Part shown: piece after piece, positions 23,750-34,130 of the stretch | How positions within the stretch are numbered: position 1 is the first letter of the stretch | Layout of the letters: each line of letters starts with the position of its first letter | From: Euonymus europaeus | Lineage: Eukaryota > Streptophyta > Magnoliopsida > Celastrales > Celastraceae | Direction: 5' to 3' | Assembly: GCA_963580455.1 (NCBI GenBank) | Contig: OY756964.1 | Span: 22,914,001 to 22,978,000, forward strand | DNA: 64,000 nt | Translations under genes and position numbers: made by a program | Notes under the pieces: generated by a model | The model's input: only the letters and a program-made list of their open reading frames with translations | Database searches by the model: none | Told to the model about the DNA's origin: nothing

Positions 23750-24190
23750 TCAAACTCTGCTTCTGATCAAACGCCTAAGAAGGCATTCTAATCCTTCTTC
23801 AAACTCTTGAATGTTGAATACTTGAAAACAATTTCTCCAACTCATTCTTCAGATGAATGAACCTAGTACTCTTCTGATACTGACCAAGGAACCCCACACG
23901 CTGCAGCGTCCACATTTTCAAACTCGTTAAGTTTCTCAGCTTCTGCTTCCCGTTTGGAGAGCATCGACTCGAAAACCGAGTACCACTTGCTTCTCTTCGA
24001 TGGCACAAAGACATAAACCGGCACAGCTTCAAGGTAGCTTCTTCTGAAACATTCTTTCTCACCAATTTGTTGCACAACTGAGCGAAGTTTTGAAGGGAAG
24101 CTGTTCGAGCGAGCATGAAAAGTAGTAGGCTTTTCCGTTATTTGCTTTGTCAGATACATATGCGTACATACACATTTATACATATACATA
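23750..24190 (-). pseudogene. Truncated and decayed DUF241 copy
   Basis: The minus strand keeps the N-terminal signature (HARSNSFPSKLRSVVQQI) near 24075-24120. Pieces of the C-terminal half follow closely (KLNEFENVDAAACGV, then a degraded LKNELEKLFSS region) in shifting frames. The central block with LHDCV and LDGSLR is missing, so roughly half the gene has been deleted. Similarity to the two upstream copies is clear but weaker. It is certainly not translated as a DUF241 protein. Confidence 0.75.
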
Positions 24191-24515
24191 CTCGCGGGTT
24201 TGGCCACGTCCAACAGGGCTCAAGAAGATTATATGTCGGATTTGAAAGATTTTCTGTGCCGATGTTTGCTTAATGTTTCTAACCACCATTGCCACTACAC
24301 ACAGTTCATCATTTCTATTTCCAGAACAAACTATATCTTTCTGATTCGTACGATAGTAGATACATAAAATATCACATTTTATAACACAAATGAACAAACC
24401 CATTTGAGAAAACAAATGGTCCACCTTCCCTTGGAATGAAAAATATCACAGTATACAACATGATAAAGGCATTTTACAACTGTTCAACTGAGCACCTGGT
24501 ATTAGAAACTTGATT
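24191..24515. other. Spacer between the DUF241 remnant and the EF-hand gene
   Basis: AT-rich DNA, probably including the 3' untranslated region of the EF-hand gene on the minus strand. No gene or clear repeat is seen. Confidence 0.4.
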
Positions 24516-27500
24516 TCATATTCTACAATTGGCAGCTGCAAGAGAAAGGAAACACACACATCAGTATATAAACAAGGGGAGGGTGGTGCTCATAGTTAAA
24601 GTTGCCTCCTTGACTAGCACAAGTAGATTTGTCAAAAAAAAAAAAAAAAATAGCATCCCATGATTTGATGAGCACACGACAAAATTGATAAAGCAAGATA
24701 TGCACTAAGTGTTACAACAAGAGAACTTACTGCAGTATACAAATTGGTTAAGATCAAGAGTCACCCTGCCCTGCTTTGCGGTATCAAATGACTTGAACAT
24801 ATTTCTTCAAGGTGAAAAAAATTAAAATGTAACCGATCAATTAATCAGCATAATCAAAATTACATGATTGGTTGAATTGTTGAAATCTTAAATTTGAATT
24901 CCAAAGCCCACGTTTCATGTTGATCAACGAACAATCTAGAGAAAGCGTGCATAAGCATGAACCTAATTGTGCAAATGAGCTTGTAGAGAGAACAAAGAAA
25001 AATGCAGAGTGAGTGCAAAATGCCTGCGTGGCCAACTGTCCAGATATATAGATTTCTTATGTGCCTGTAAAACATACAGCTGAGAATACTAATCAAGAGT
25101 AAACATGCACTTTATTGGATCCAAGGGATACGTACCGAGCAGACTGCAAAAATATACAAAGAGAGATGAAGTCATCCAGCCGAAATCTTCCATTTTTCTT
25201 TTGATCAAAGCTCTGAACAATGGATGGGGGAAAATCAGTATCGCTAAACAGCATAATACAAATATTGGTACCTGTAGATGTGACTGATATCTCAACCATC
25301 TACTTCTTAGACATATAAATCGTGAAATATAAGATATGCCATGGAATCCGGTCAAAAACTGAAGTACAAGAAATTTGCATAAGTCTGTCAGTATGAAGGG
25401 CATAACAAAAATACCATAATAGTGCTTGGAAAAAGTACCGGTGCTACTATCCTATCTCTGCTAGCTACACTACCAATGCTCCCAAAAAACTGTTACAGAG
25501 TATCCGCCGTGACTTCTTTGGATAGTATATATTAATAAATTAATATATTTTCACATAGCAACCTTCCAAAGAATTCAGCTTCTAAAGAGAGTATGCCACA
25601 ATAAGCACCACTTGAAAGACCTAAGTCATTTGGATGTAACACACATGCACTTGTAGATTACACAATCTGTCACACTATATGCTAACAACATCAGTCAGGG
25701 GAATTGTTGGACCAAATCATTATACTTATCATCCCATTCAAACATCCATACAACACGAGTTTCATAGTCCTAATTACACAAGGATCATATTTTACACCTT
25801 GACTTTGCAACAACAAAAAATCGGTATTTAATAATAACTGGAGTATATGCTTTACCTCACAGACAGTGTAAAATGCAGGAGAGTCCAATGAGAAACCAAT
25901 TTTAACTAATGCCTGTAAGTAAGGTTCAGCCGTAAGAAACCTTCAACATAAACAAGAAAATGGAAAAGAAAAGTAAGAGGGGAATGGGGGCAGAGACGGA
26001 AAGAAGTAGCATAGGTATCATCATTTACTAATTCAAAGAGCATAACCAATTGAATGCAATTGATAGAAGGCATGCACTTCGAAAAAAGACTATTTATGTA
26101 AAGAATTTTAATTAGACAATGGGTGTAATAAACCCTGTCAGTTTGGAGATCACATTGTGCCATCTATAAATCCCATTTCTTCATCTAAGTGGCAATATCA
26201 TTTCAATAAGTACCTCATGCACATCATCAGGAAGAAGATAATTGCGGCCCCTGTAACAAAGAACAATAGAACAAGCAAGTGCTTAGACATAATTCTATTG
26301 ACCAAACAATCAAGCTTAAAAGCATTAAGCTGTAAATATGGTACACTTGGCGAAATATATATTGACAACTAAGAACTCATAAGGAAAAAGAGAATGAGTT
26401 ATATTGCACTCAAGTTTTTGAAACATTTATTGGCTAAGAGGATCTTGTAGTCACAAATGAATGGTTAATAAGAATATAGCCATATATAAAATGTAATATA
26501 GTGCGTGCAACCCTAAACTGGAATTTAGAAAAAGAATGTGAGTAGATATGACTAAAGATCCGTGATAGACAAACTATACCCTGCTGAAAATATACTTTAG
26601 AATACAGTTATTGTAGACTCAACCACCAACATAGATGAACAGTTTTTTTATCCTGATCTGCAGTTCTTCGGAAGGACAAGAAATAGATAGCCAGGCTAGG
26701 AAAGAAGAATTATTTTCTACAGAAAGGACATTACAGGGTGGTTATAATAAGTCATACAACATGTCATCAGATCCAAATGACATACCCTAGATGCATTTAA
26801 TAAAATATCTTCATTGTTGCAAAAAGCGAAAGTGTCATCAAGTTTAGAAACTGGACTGCAAGTTTGTCATACAAAAAGGAAAAAATTACCTCTCAAAGTC
26901 TGCAAATGCTTGTTGAACCTGGAAATGAGTAAAAATATATGTAAGTAAATGCAAATAAAATACCAACAGAATCTATAGGATACATTATTTGCAATTTGAT
27001 TATAATATGAGCCGTTCGTTCAGAACTAAAAGCTCAGCGAAAGATTTAAGGTAATACCAACAAATTCAAGTTATAAAAAGAACTAACCTTAATAAGGAAC
27101 TTGTTGAGCGCGACAAATTCTGAAAAGTTAAAAATGAATCCAAAAAAATGTGATCAAAATCAATTAAAATGCTACAACTTGAAGCACCAATGGATTTTTT
27201 AAAAAAAAATCTCAAGACCATGGAAACGCATTAAATTTACCATCCAAGCTCATGGTGCCGTTTCTGTCGAAATCGTACATCCTATAAGAAAAAGGGCTTC
27301 CACACACATGAATATACATATAAATACATGTAACTTAAAGAAGAAGAAAAAAAGAATGAGATATCGAGGCAGAGTGAGTGACCTGATCATCTGCTGGACC
27401 ACGGAGATTGAGAAATCGAGGTTACCAACAGCAAGAGCATTCTGGTGATCATTGAAACGGCAATTCACAAGTACTGTATACGTATAATTATAAACGAAGA

Positions 27501-27697
27501 GAGTGGGAATAAAGAAGAACCTGGAGCTGAGCGGCGGTTATGCTTCCTGTTCTCTCCGAGTCAACTCGCTCGAACCACTCTCTTAGGATCGTCGTGTTGT
27601 CCATCTCCGAGCCGTGACTGAAAGAATTGACGATATGATTGACGAGATTAACGCCTTTCTGGGTGACCGAGTCTATACAAAACGACGTCGGAAACAT
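24516..27697 (-). CDS. Penta-EF-hand calcium-binding protein (sorcin/CML48-50-like)
   Basis: Ten exons on the minus strand join in phase to 200 residues: 27521-27697, 27383-27441, 27241-27281, 27088-27119, 26890-26918, 26214-26250, 25856-25912, 25136-25212, 24731-24804 and 24516-24535. The last exon has 20 bases and supplies the family-typical ending CTANCRI. Five EF-hand units can be traced. Only the second has a canonical loop (DFDRNGTMSLDE, residues 82-93). The first ends in Gln at position 12, the fourth (DQKKNGRFRLDD) has Lys at position 3, and the third and fifth are degenerate. Penta-EF-hand proteins bind calcium, dimerise through EF5 and move to membranes. Arabidopsis relatives are usually longer with a Gly/Pro/Tyr-rich N-terminus, which is absent here. 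Confidence 0.85.
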
Positions 27698-29770
27698 TTA
27701 TTAGTTCCTCTTTAGTTGTGTTTCGTCATCCATTTCCTTTCCTACTAAAAAAATAGAAAAAAAATTGTGAATATATTGACGTATATTTTTAAAGAGTATT
27801 AACGCTAATACCACAAAACAAGACCCAATTTTACTCGTAAATCTATGTATCATGCTTTATAACATCATAAAAATATATACAGAGTCTACTTAATATTCAA
27901 CAATTCATATTTATTAGTGATGAATGAAAGCATATTTTGGGTATCTCAAGCATAATATCGTTTTTAAACGAATATACAGGACTACGTTGTTGAAAATTGG
28001 AATGGGAGGGATATTGATAGCGAAAATTTAGGTACGGGTTAGACAACGTAATGGGTTTACGAGATATTCACATCTTTGGATTCAAATTGGTTTTGATTTT
28101 CAGACATACTTAATTGATTATTTCCGGATTGATTTAAATTCAGACAAATAAATCGAACAATAATTCAATCCGAGTTAGGATTCGGACAATTAAATCGAAC
28201 AAAAGGTATGTGTTTATACCCTAATCCGATTTTAAATCAGACAAAATTTTATATTTTAACGCAGATTTTGGACATAAAACTCATGTCTAAACTTAATTTA
28301 ATCCGAATCGGACATAATTTTGCCACCCTTAGACAAAGAATACAATCATTTTTGCTACAATTAGCTACAATCCGTATCAAAACGATAACCAAATCACGTT
28401 TTTTAATTTTAAAAATAGCATATTAAGATTTAAGAGTTAGGAATTAATATTTAGGGTTTAGAGTTTGTGGTTTATGATTTAGATTTTAGAATAAGGTTTA
28501 TGATTTATGGTTTAAAAGTAGGGATTATGATTTAGGGTTTAGTATTGACATTTAGATTTAATTTTTTCCAAAATTAACTATACACCAAAATACTTGATAG
28601 CAAACAAAAAGTAAAAACCATGATTTAACATAATTTGGGTGGTGATTTGGAGGATAATTGTACCTAAAATGATTGTAGCCCTCCTCTCCAAACCCATTGA
28701 AATAATGCTTGAAATCTCCGAAGTATGATCCCACTTAGATCGATTCATCCTCAATTAATATGAAGTGGTAGATATCAAATGAACCCTACATATATATATT
28801 TATAAAAATAAAGGTCATTTTAAATAGGTGTAGCATTACTCTTTTTTATTGTGGTGTGGCTTGTTTTGCGATTGTGTCTCTTCAACACTTGATTGTCTTA
28901 TTTGTTTCTCTCTCAGATACCAAACTCCGGAACAAACACAAAATGATAAATTAAAATTTAGAAAAAAAAGAGTCAGAAAGACTCTTTTTTCCTGATTTCC
29001 TTACATAAATTATAAAATTTTAAAAAAATATATATATAATTCACCTCAAAAGTCAAAACTAAACCAATACAAAACCTAATAAAACTACAGCATCTTTTTG
29101 TTACAGATACAGTTACATAGTTACAGTTACAGAACATGACATCAAATGGACCGATATACGATTACATTTACCAGTTTATAATCTTCTTATGGCAACAACA
29201 GGAGGATCCATACGGAAAATGCTAACTAAAAAGACTCATAGAGAAAGAGGTTGAAATAACAGAATCAAGTGAAGTGGGATGAAGATTAAGTTCCAACTTA
29301 GCTGCTGCATCTTTGAAGCATAATTACTTGGACCTGTTTATCAACAATTAACAAGAAAATAACAACATTTAGGATTTCAGTCGAGATTAAAAGCTTCAAC
29401 TATCAAAAACTCTTCCAAAACCATTGGAGAAAGAGACATAATCTTACGCTTCACTGGGACACGGCCAAATATCTACTAATGCAATAGAAAAAACTAATAA
29501 ATCATACTCTCATCTGACAAATTTTAACTCTTTCCACGGCTAACATGAATTAGAAACCACATGGAAAGCTAGTTTTATCTACAACTGAAAAGAAAATCCA
29601 AAAAATTTAAAAGGAAAAAAAAAAAGAACCAATCTTATAGATTTATGCATGATTTATGATGTCTCCCTGATTCTTTTCCTACGCATGTAGTCAAAAATAC
29701 CGTGTAATGGAAAAGCAAGGAAGCTACAGTTTAGAAGAATATATCCCTTTTGAATAAGAAAAACAGAAGT
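27698..29770. other. Intergenic region with degenerate repeats
   Basis: No gene is supported. Around 28090-28320 the words TCGGACA and AATCCGA recur loosely. From 28430 to 28560 there is a run of variants of TTTAGGGTTTA, like a degenerated telomere-type array. The last several hundred bases, next to the LysM gene stop, may be its 3' untranslated region. Confidence 0.45.
28430..28560 (+). repeat. Degenerate TTTAGGG-like stretch
   Basis: Words such as TATTTAGGGTTTAGAGTTTG, GGTTTATGATTTAGATTTTA and GATTTAGGGTTTAGTATTG follow one another without a fixed period. They resemble the plant telomere heptamer but with many changes; simple AT-rich drift could give the same look. Confidence 0.4.
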
Positions 29771-31282
29771 TTATCTTGATTCAACACTCCGTAGAAACTG
29801 AGTGCATACTTGTGCAAAATGGGTGCCCGCATCAAAGGAACCTAAACCAATCTTTTGAGTGGAAGATAATGCAAAATTAGAATTACCAGCAGGGCCTGCA
29901 CAAGTGGAATCTGTCAGAATAGAGGTGAAGATGGTTTGATTTGCATTAGAAAAACCGGCATAGGCACATGATGAGCGACTGCAATCACTCGAAGTTGTGT
30001 TGCCAATGTACAAATTGCCCTCACATTGCATAGTTGGACAGCTACTCCAGTTGGAGGGTCTAACTTGGGACGGCTCACATTGCAATCTAAATATTATAAC
30101 CCACAAAAATCAATAAATCAGTCTTACTACTGCAAAATTGCAACTCAATTTACAATAATGTTTCAGCTGATAAAGAAAATTGACTCTTAAAAACTGAAAA
30201 ATGCATCAAACTCCAATCTCAAACCGTCAGATGAGATGAGAAGATACATCCCAATCACAATGACTTTACTTTGTCAAAGAGGCAATGGACATTAGATAAT
30301 GAATAGAAAACTACGGTATTGCAATATGCAGAAACTTGGATTTCTGTCAAATTCTATATAGAAAAATTAGTTGAAGAAAGCAATTACTTGACATCAAACT
30401 TACGTCCAGTTGTTGGCAGCATCACACTTGCACATTACACAGTTGTTAGCAGTGAAGACATAAGTTCCATTAGCAACAAGTAAAGGGTAATCAAGTGAAT
30501 CAGTCCTTATTGATGAATTACAAGCTGCAAATACACAAATTGCAACATGAAGAATCTATAAAAATATTTAGAAGAAACAAAGTAATATTTAGTTAATTTC
30601 AATAAATAAATAAATAAAAACCTTTGAGAGGCACATCGAGAACTTGACCGGCAAGGAGATCACTGGCATTAGCTAAACCATTAAGCCTCATCAACGTCTC
30701 TGACGACGTGCCATACTCCCCCGCAATCAGCTCCACCGTACTCCCTGCCTCCACCAAGTGCCCATAATGCAAGACCTTCTCTCCGTCCACATCATCGCAC
30801 CCACACGGCAGCGGGACCCACAGTGCCTTGCCGACCTCAATTAAGTCTACATTGGTCACATTATTGACGGCCGCGATCTGCTGGAAAGTCACGAGTCCCG
30901 AGAACACCTCCGCGGCAATGTGGTACAGCGTATCCCCCGACTGGACCGTGTAAATTGGGCGTCGGTTGGAGGCGCCGGTGCCGTTCCCAAGGCAGGCGCA
31001 TTGTAAGGGGATCTTGATCGTCTGTTGCGCGTTGATGGTCGTGTTCTGCGGAGTCGAGAGAGGCAGGGAGTTGGCGCCAAGGATGTTCCGGAGGTTCTTG
31101 ACATTAAAGAGGGTTTTGATGGAGGAGAGAGTGGTGGAGTTGGGGGAGGCGTAGTCGATGAGAGAGCGACACGTGGAATTGGGATTGGCGCACATGAATG
31201 GCTGCTGGGCCGTGGATTGGGTTGGTATGGATGAAAGCAATAAGAAGAGACCCGGAAGCAATGGGGTGAAGCATAAGCCCAT
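29771..31282 (-). CDS. LysM-domain receptor-like protein (LYM/CEBiP type)
   Basis: Three exons on the minus strand (30622-31282, 30404-30524, 29771-30086) give 365 residues. A signal peptide spans about residues 1-25 (hydrophobic PLLPGLFLLLSSIP). Two clear LysM domains follow at about 111-157 (YTVQSGDTLYHIAAEVF) and 173-219, separated by a CGC motif; a more diverged LysM precedes them. The C-terminal part is Cys-rich (NNCVMCKCDAANNW and later cysteines), as in LYM1/LYM2/LYM3 and rice CEBiP. These bind chitin or peptidoglycan fragments outside the cell and signal through LysM kinases such as CERK1. The usual hydrophobic GPI-anchor tail is not present in this model, which ends FLRSVESR; another exon may be missing or the protein may be secreted. 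Confidence 0.85.
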
Positions 31283-31489
31283 CGTGTTCTTGGTTGGGGA
31301 GATAGAATGCGCTGGGGATGCTTAGGTTAGCGGTATGTGGAGGTGCGGAGAGGATGACTGGATGAGTGGAGAAGACGGACTTTGAGCTGAAATCAAATCG
31401 TGAGCTGGGTGGGAATGGACAACTCATAGTCTCACAGTCACAGCCCCTTGTCGCCTGTCGGGGTTAGGCGTCACAGGTGAACGCAAAAT
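31283..31489 (-). promoter_or_regulatory. Promoter and 5' leader region of the LysM gene
   Basis: This stretch lies directly upstream of the start codon on the minus strand. It is more GC-balanced than the flanking DNA, consistent with a leader. No specific motif is confidently recognised. Confidence 0.3.
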
Positions 31490-32165
31490 AATTGCTCCTT
31501 GTTGATTTGATTGTATTGAAAAATACGTCTTCTTGATGTGACTGTATCAATATATATATTTTGATGATATGAATGAGTATGTGACTTGACTTTTGAATAA
31601 TAATGGTGGGACACACAATTAGTTTTAGTGAAAAAAAGTATGAAGAAATGAAAAGTTAAGGGCAACCACAATGGTACCAAAGATAATGGTTCATTAGTTG
31701 TTGATGTGATTATAGTGAAAAATGTGTTTTGTTGATGTGATTATATTGAGATATGTATTTTGGTGATATGGATGATGATGTGGCTTTTTGTAATAAATGT
31801 GGAACCTAGTCTTGATTTTGATGTAATTTTGATAGGATAGTATGAAGGATAGGAAAATAGTTAGGTTGGATAATAATTTTATATTGGGAGATGTGTTTTG
31901 CTGATATGACAGTATTAAAATATATGTTATGCTGATTTGATTACATTGAAAGTTATATTTTTGTGAGATAGATGTGAGATCCATTTTTAAAATTCGATGG
32001 GTCATTAGCATGTGACCATAGTGGTTGATGGTGTGACTAATTTTGATGATATGATTGTATTAGGAAAATGTATTTTGTTGATGTAGATAAGTATGTGATG
32101 TATTTTATTGATGTAAATAAATACACGAGATTACTTTTTGTGTAATAAAAGTGGGATCCAAAAAA
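31490..32165 (+). repeat. AT-rich dispersed repeat with internal near-repeats
   Basis: Variants of TTGATGTGATTATATTGAGA and TTTTGTTGATGTG recur four or more times across this stretch. The same words appear at 11236-11345 (same strand) and at 58505-58680 (opposite strand). For example, ATGTGTTTTGGTGATATG at 11236-11345 matches ATGTATTTTGGTGATATG here. It has no coding capacity. It looks like a non-autonomous element family or a decayed minisatellite. Confidence 0.65.
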
Positions 32166-32574
32166 AAAGTTATTGTCTTATTGAGTCATTTAGTGTGTAA
32201 TCATTGTGATTGCCTATAGAATTGTGACTTTAATTTTCTTTCTCTATTTTCTTATATAATATCCAAAAGAAATTATTTGAGTGACTCGTGGCAAGTAGAA
32301 ACATATTCTTATTGTTTTTGTGGTTGAATGAAAATCATAGATTAAATCTCTTTTATTCTGATAGTCCTACGTATAGAAGGACTAGATTAATATTCTAATG
32401 TATTGATCTTGTTTCTGTGGAAGAAAAGTGGGATTCTGCATAGAGTCGCCAATAGAAGAATTGTTTTCAAAGTGAAAAATACCTTAATGCTCTTTCCAGC
32501 GAGATTTTAAAGTCAGTTTTTGCACCCCTTGAAATGAGAGCAACATTCAAGTCATTAAGATACATATGAATTCT

Positions 32575-32700
32575 AACATGTGAGATAGCTCAGTTGGTTC
32601 TCTCTTTGAATTAAAAGTTTAAAAGGTGTTTGAGGACCTGAGTTTAAAATTTAAAGGTAGGGAGGAAAATGGGCCGTCCAATGATGATTTGCGAGCAACC
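32575..32700 (+). repeat. tRNA-derived SINE remnant
   Basis: TGAGATAGCTCAGTTGGTTC fits a polymerase III box A very well and resembles the 5' part of a tRNA. A weak box B-like GACCTGAGTTTAAAAT lies about 50 bases later. It is degraded and no target duplication was found. Confidence 0.45.
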
Positions 32701-32801
32701 CATTATAAGCCTGGCTCGAGTTTTGCTCGAATAATAAAAGAGCAGAGCTCGAGTCTCTTTTGAAGCTTATTTAACCAAGCAGGTTGAGTTAAAGTTTAAA
32801 A

Positions 32802-33440
32802 CTCTCTCTCTCAATCTCACTCCTCCCTCTCTGGTTTTTCATTTCGTAGATCCATTTTGGGGAGGAGAGGAGGCGTTGACCTCCTCTCCTTCCCCCTCAC
32901 TTTCTTCTTTCTTCCATTGTTTTCATCCTCCCTCTTTTCCAGTTTCTCTTTCTTTCCTTGTGTTTCATTTCTTCTCATTTCTTCTTCCCCTCCATTTTCA
33001 TCTCTTCTTTCCTCTTTCTCTATTCTTCTGTTTTGTTTGTTTTTACTCGTTTTTTCATGTTTTCAATAAAGTGGAAGTGAAGCATCCTCGAATCTCTACA
33101 GCGGATGTGTATTGGTGGCAGAAAGTGCAGATCTGGCACCCATTCTCTCGGATCTGGATTTGGGCTGTTCTTATGGAATTCATGCGGCTGTCGGCGCCTA
33201 TCTTGTTGTGTACTACCCTTCGTATGGTAGCAGTGTCTAGATCTAGCCTTTGTAGGCTATGTGGTGGTGTTGATCTTGTATTTTCAACTCTGGTATCTTC
33301 TTTTGTAGGTTTCTTTGGTTGTTTAATCTCCCCTACGTGGGACTGGTTGTTCTTAGGAGGCTTATTCTGCCTTTTCAGGAGGCTTGTATCTCTCTCTGGA
33401 GAGTTTGTTTAATGAAATGTTTTTATTATTATAAAAAAAA
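32802..33440 (+). mobile_element. Poly(A)-tailed retroinsertion flanked by a short duplication
   Basis: A roughly 640-bp block starts in a CT-rich leader and ends TTTAATGAAATGTTTTTATT followed by a poly(A) run (33431-33441). The 11-base word AAAGTTTAAAA occurs directly before it (32791-32801) and again directly after the A run, as expected for target-primed reverse transcription. The 178-codon frame inside (32876-33412) starts in the CT-rich part and has no recognisable domain. I read it as a LINE-mobilised transcript or non-autonomous retroposon. The duplication is AT-rich, so chance is not excluded. Confidence 0.55.
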
Positions 33441-33930
33441 AGTTTAAAAAAGCCATCCTCCAAGGCCCTAGGGCCTATAAATAGGTTAATACATATATAT
33501 GAGCAGTTTTCTCACGTGCATCTAACTTTTGCGCTTCAAGACATTTTTTTAACAAAAAAAAAATTATATTTATATTTTGATCAGTTTTACGAATTCAATG
33601 ATTTTTTTTTAATTCAAAACAGAGATAAATTTATCTTCATTGAAGCATCGAATGTTTTGAATTTATATCCGACGGTATATAAATTTCATGTATTTTTCAT
33701 GTTGAAAATGATTTTTTATTTCAAACAAAAAATATATAGTTAGACTCTTAAAATCGATCAAACACAAATATAATGTTTTCAAACTTAAAAAAATATATAT
33801 TTTAAACTTCAAGAGTTATCTCAAAAATTAGCTGCACATTTATATAGAAATTTTTAGGTGCATGTGAGCGAATTTATCGATATAGTATATAACATCATAT
33901 TAAGAAATATACTAGAGCCATATATCAAAA
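33441..33930. other. AT-rich spacer, no gene
   Basis: Low-complexity AT-rich DNA with repeated A and T runs. Nothing recognisable. Confidence 0.4.
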
Positions 33931-34130
33931 GTAAAAAATCAACAGGTGGTAATCTTGTTGGTCTTCCTATTATGTAGGGAGTGGAAGGTCTTGTGTTCGA
34001 ATCTCCCCTACTACCAATTTGAGGTGAGAGTTGTAAAAGGGAGAGAGTTATCTCCCTTTGTGTAACCCACCGGCCTATTGGGCCTCCGTATTTATGTTGG
34101 ATATTCCCCTCATTGGTATCAAAAATATAT
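33931..34130 (+). repeat. tRNA-derived SINE-like repeat
   Basis: GGTGGTAATCTTGTTGGTC resembles a box A region and TTGTGTTCGAATCTCCCC a good box B about 50 bases later. The tRNA-unrelated body runs to CCCCTCATTGGTATCAAAAA. The octamer TATCAAAA occurs just before (33923-33930) and at the end (34117-34124), a possible target duplication. Confidence 0.55.
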
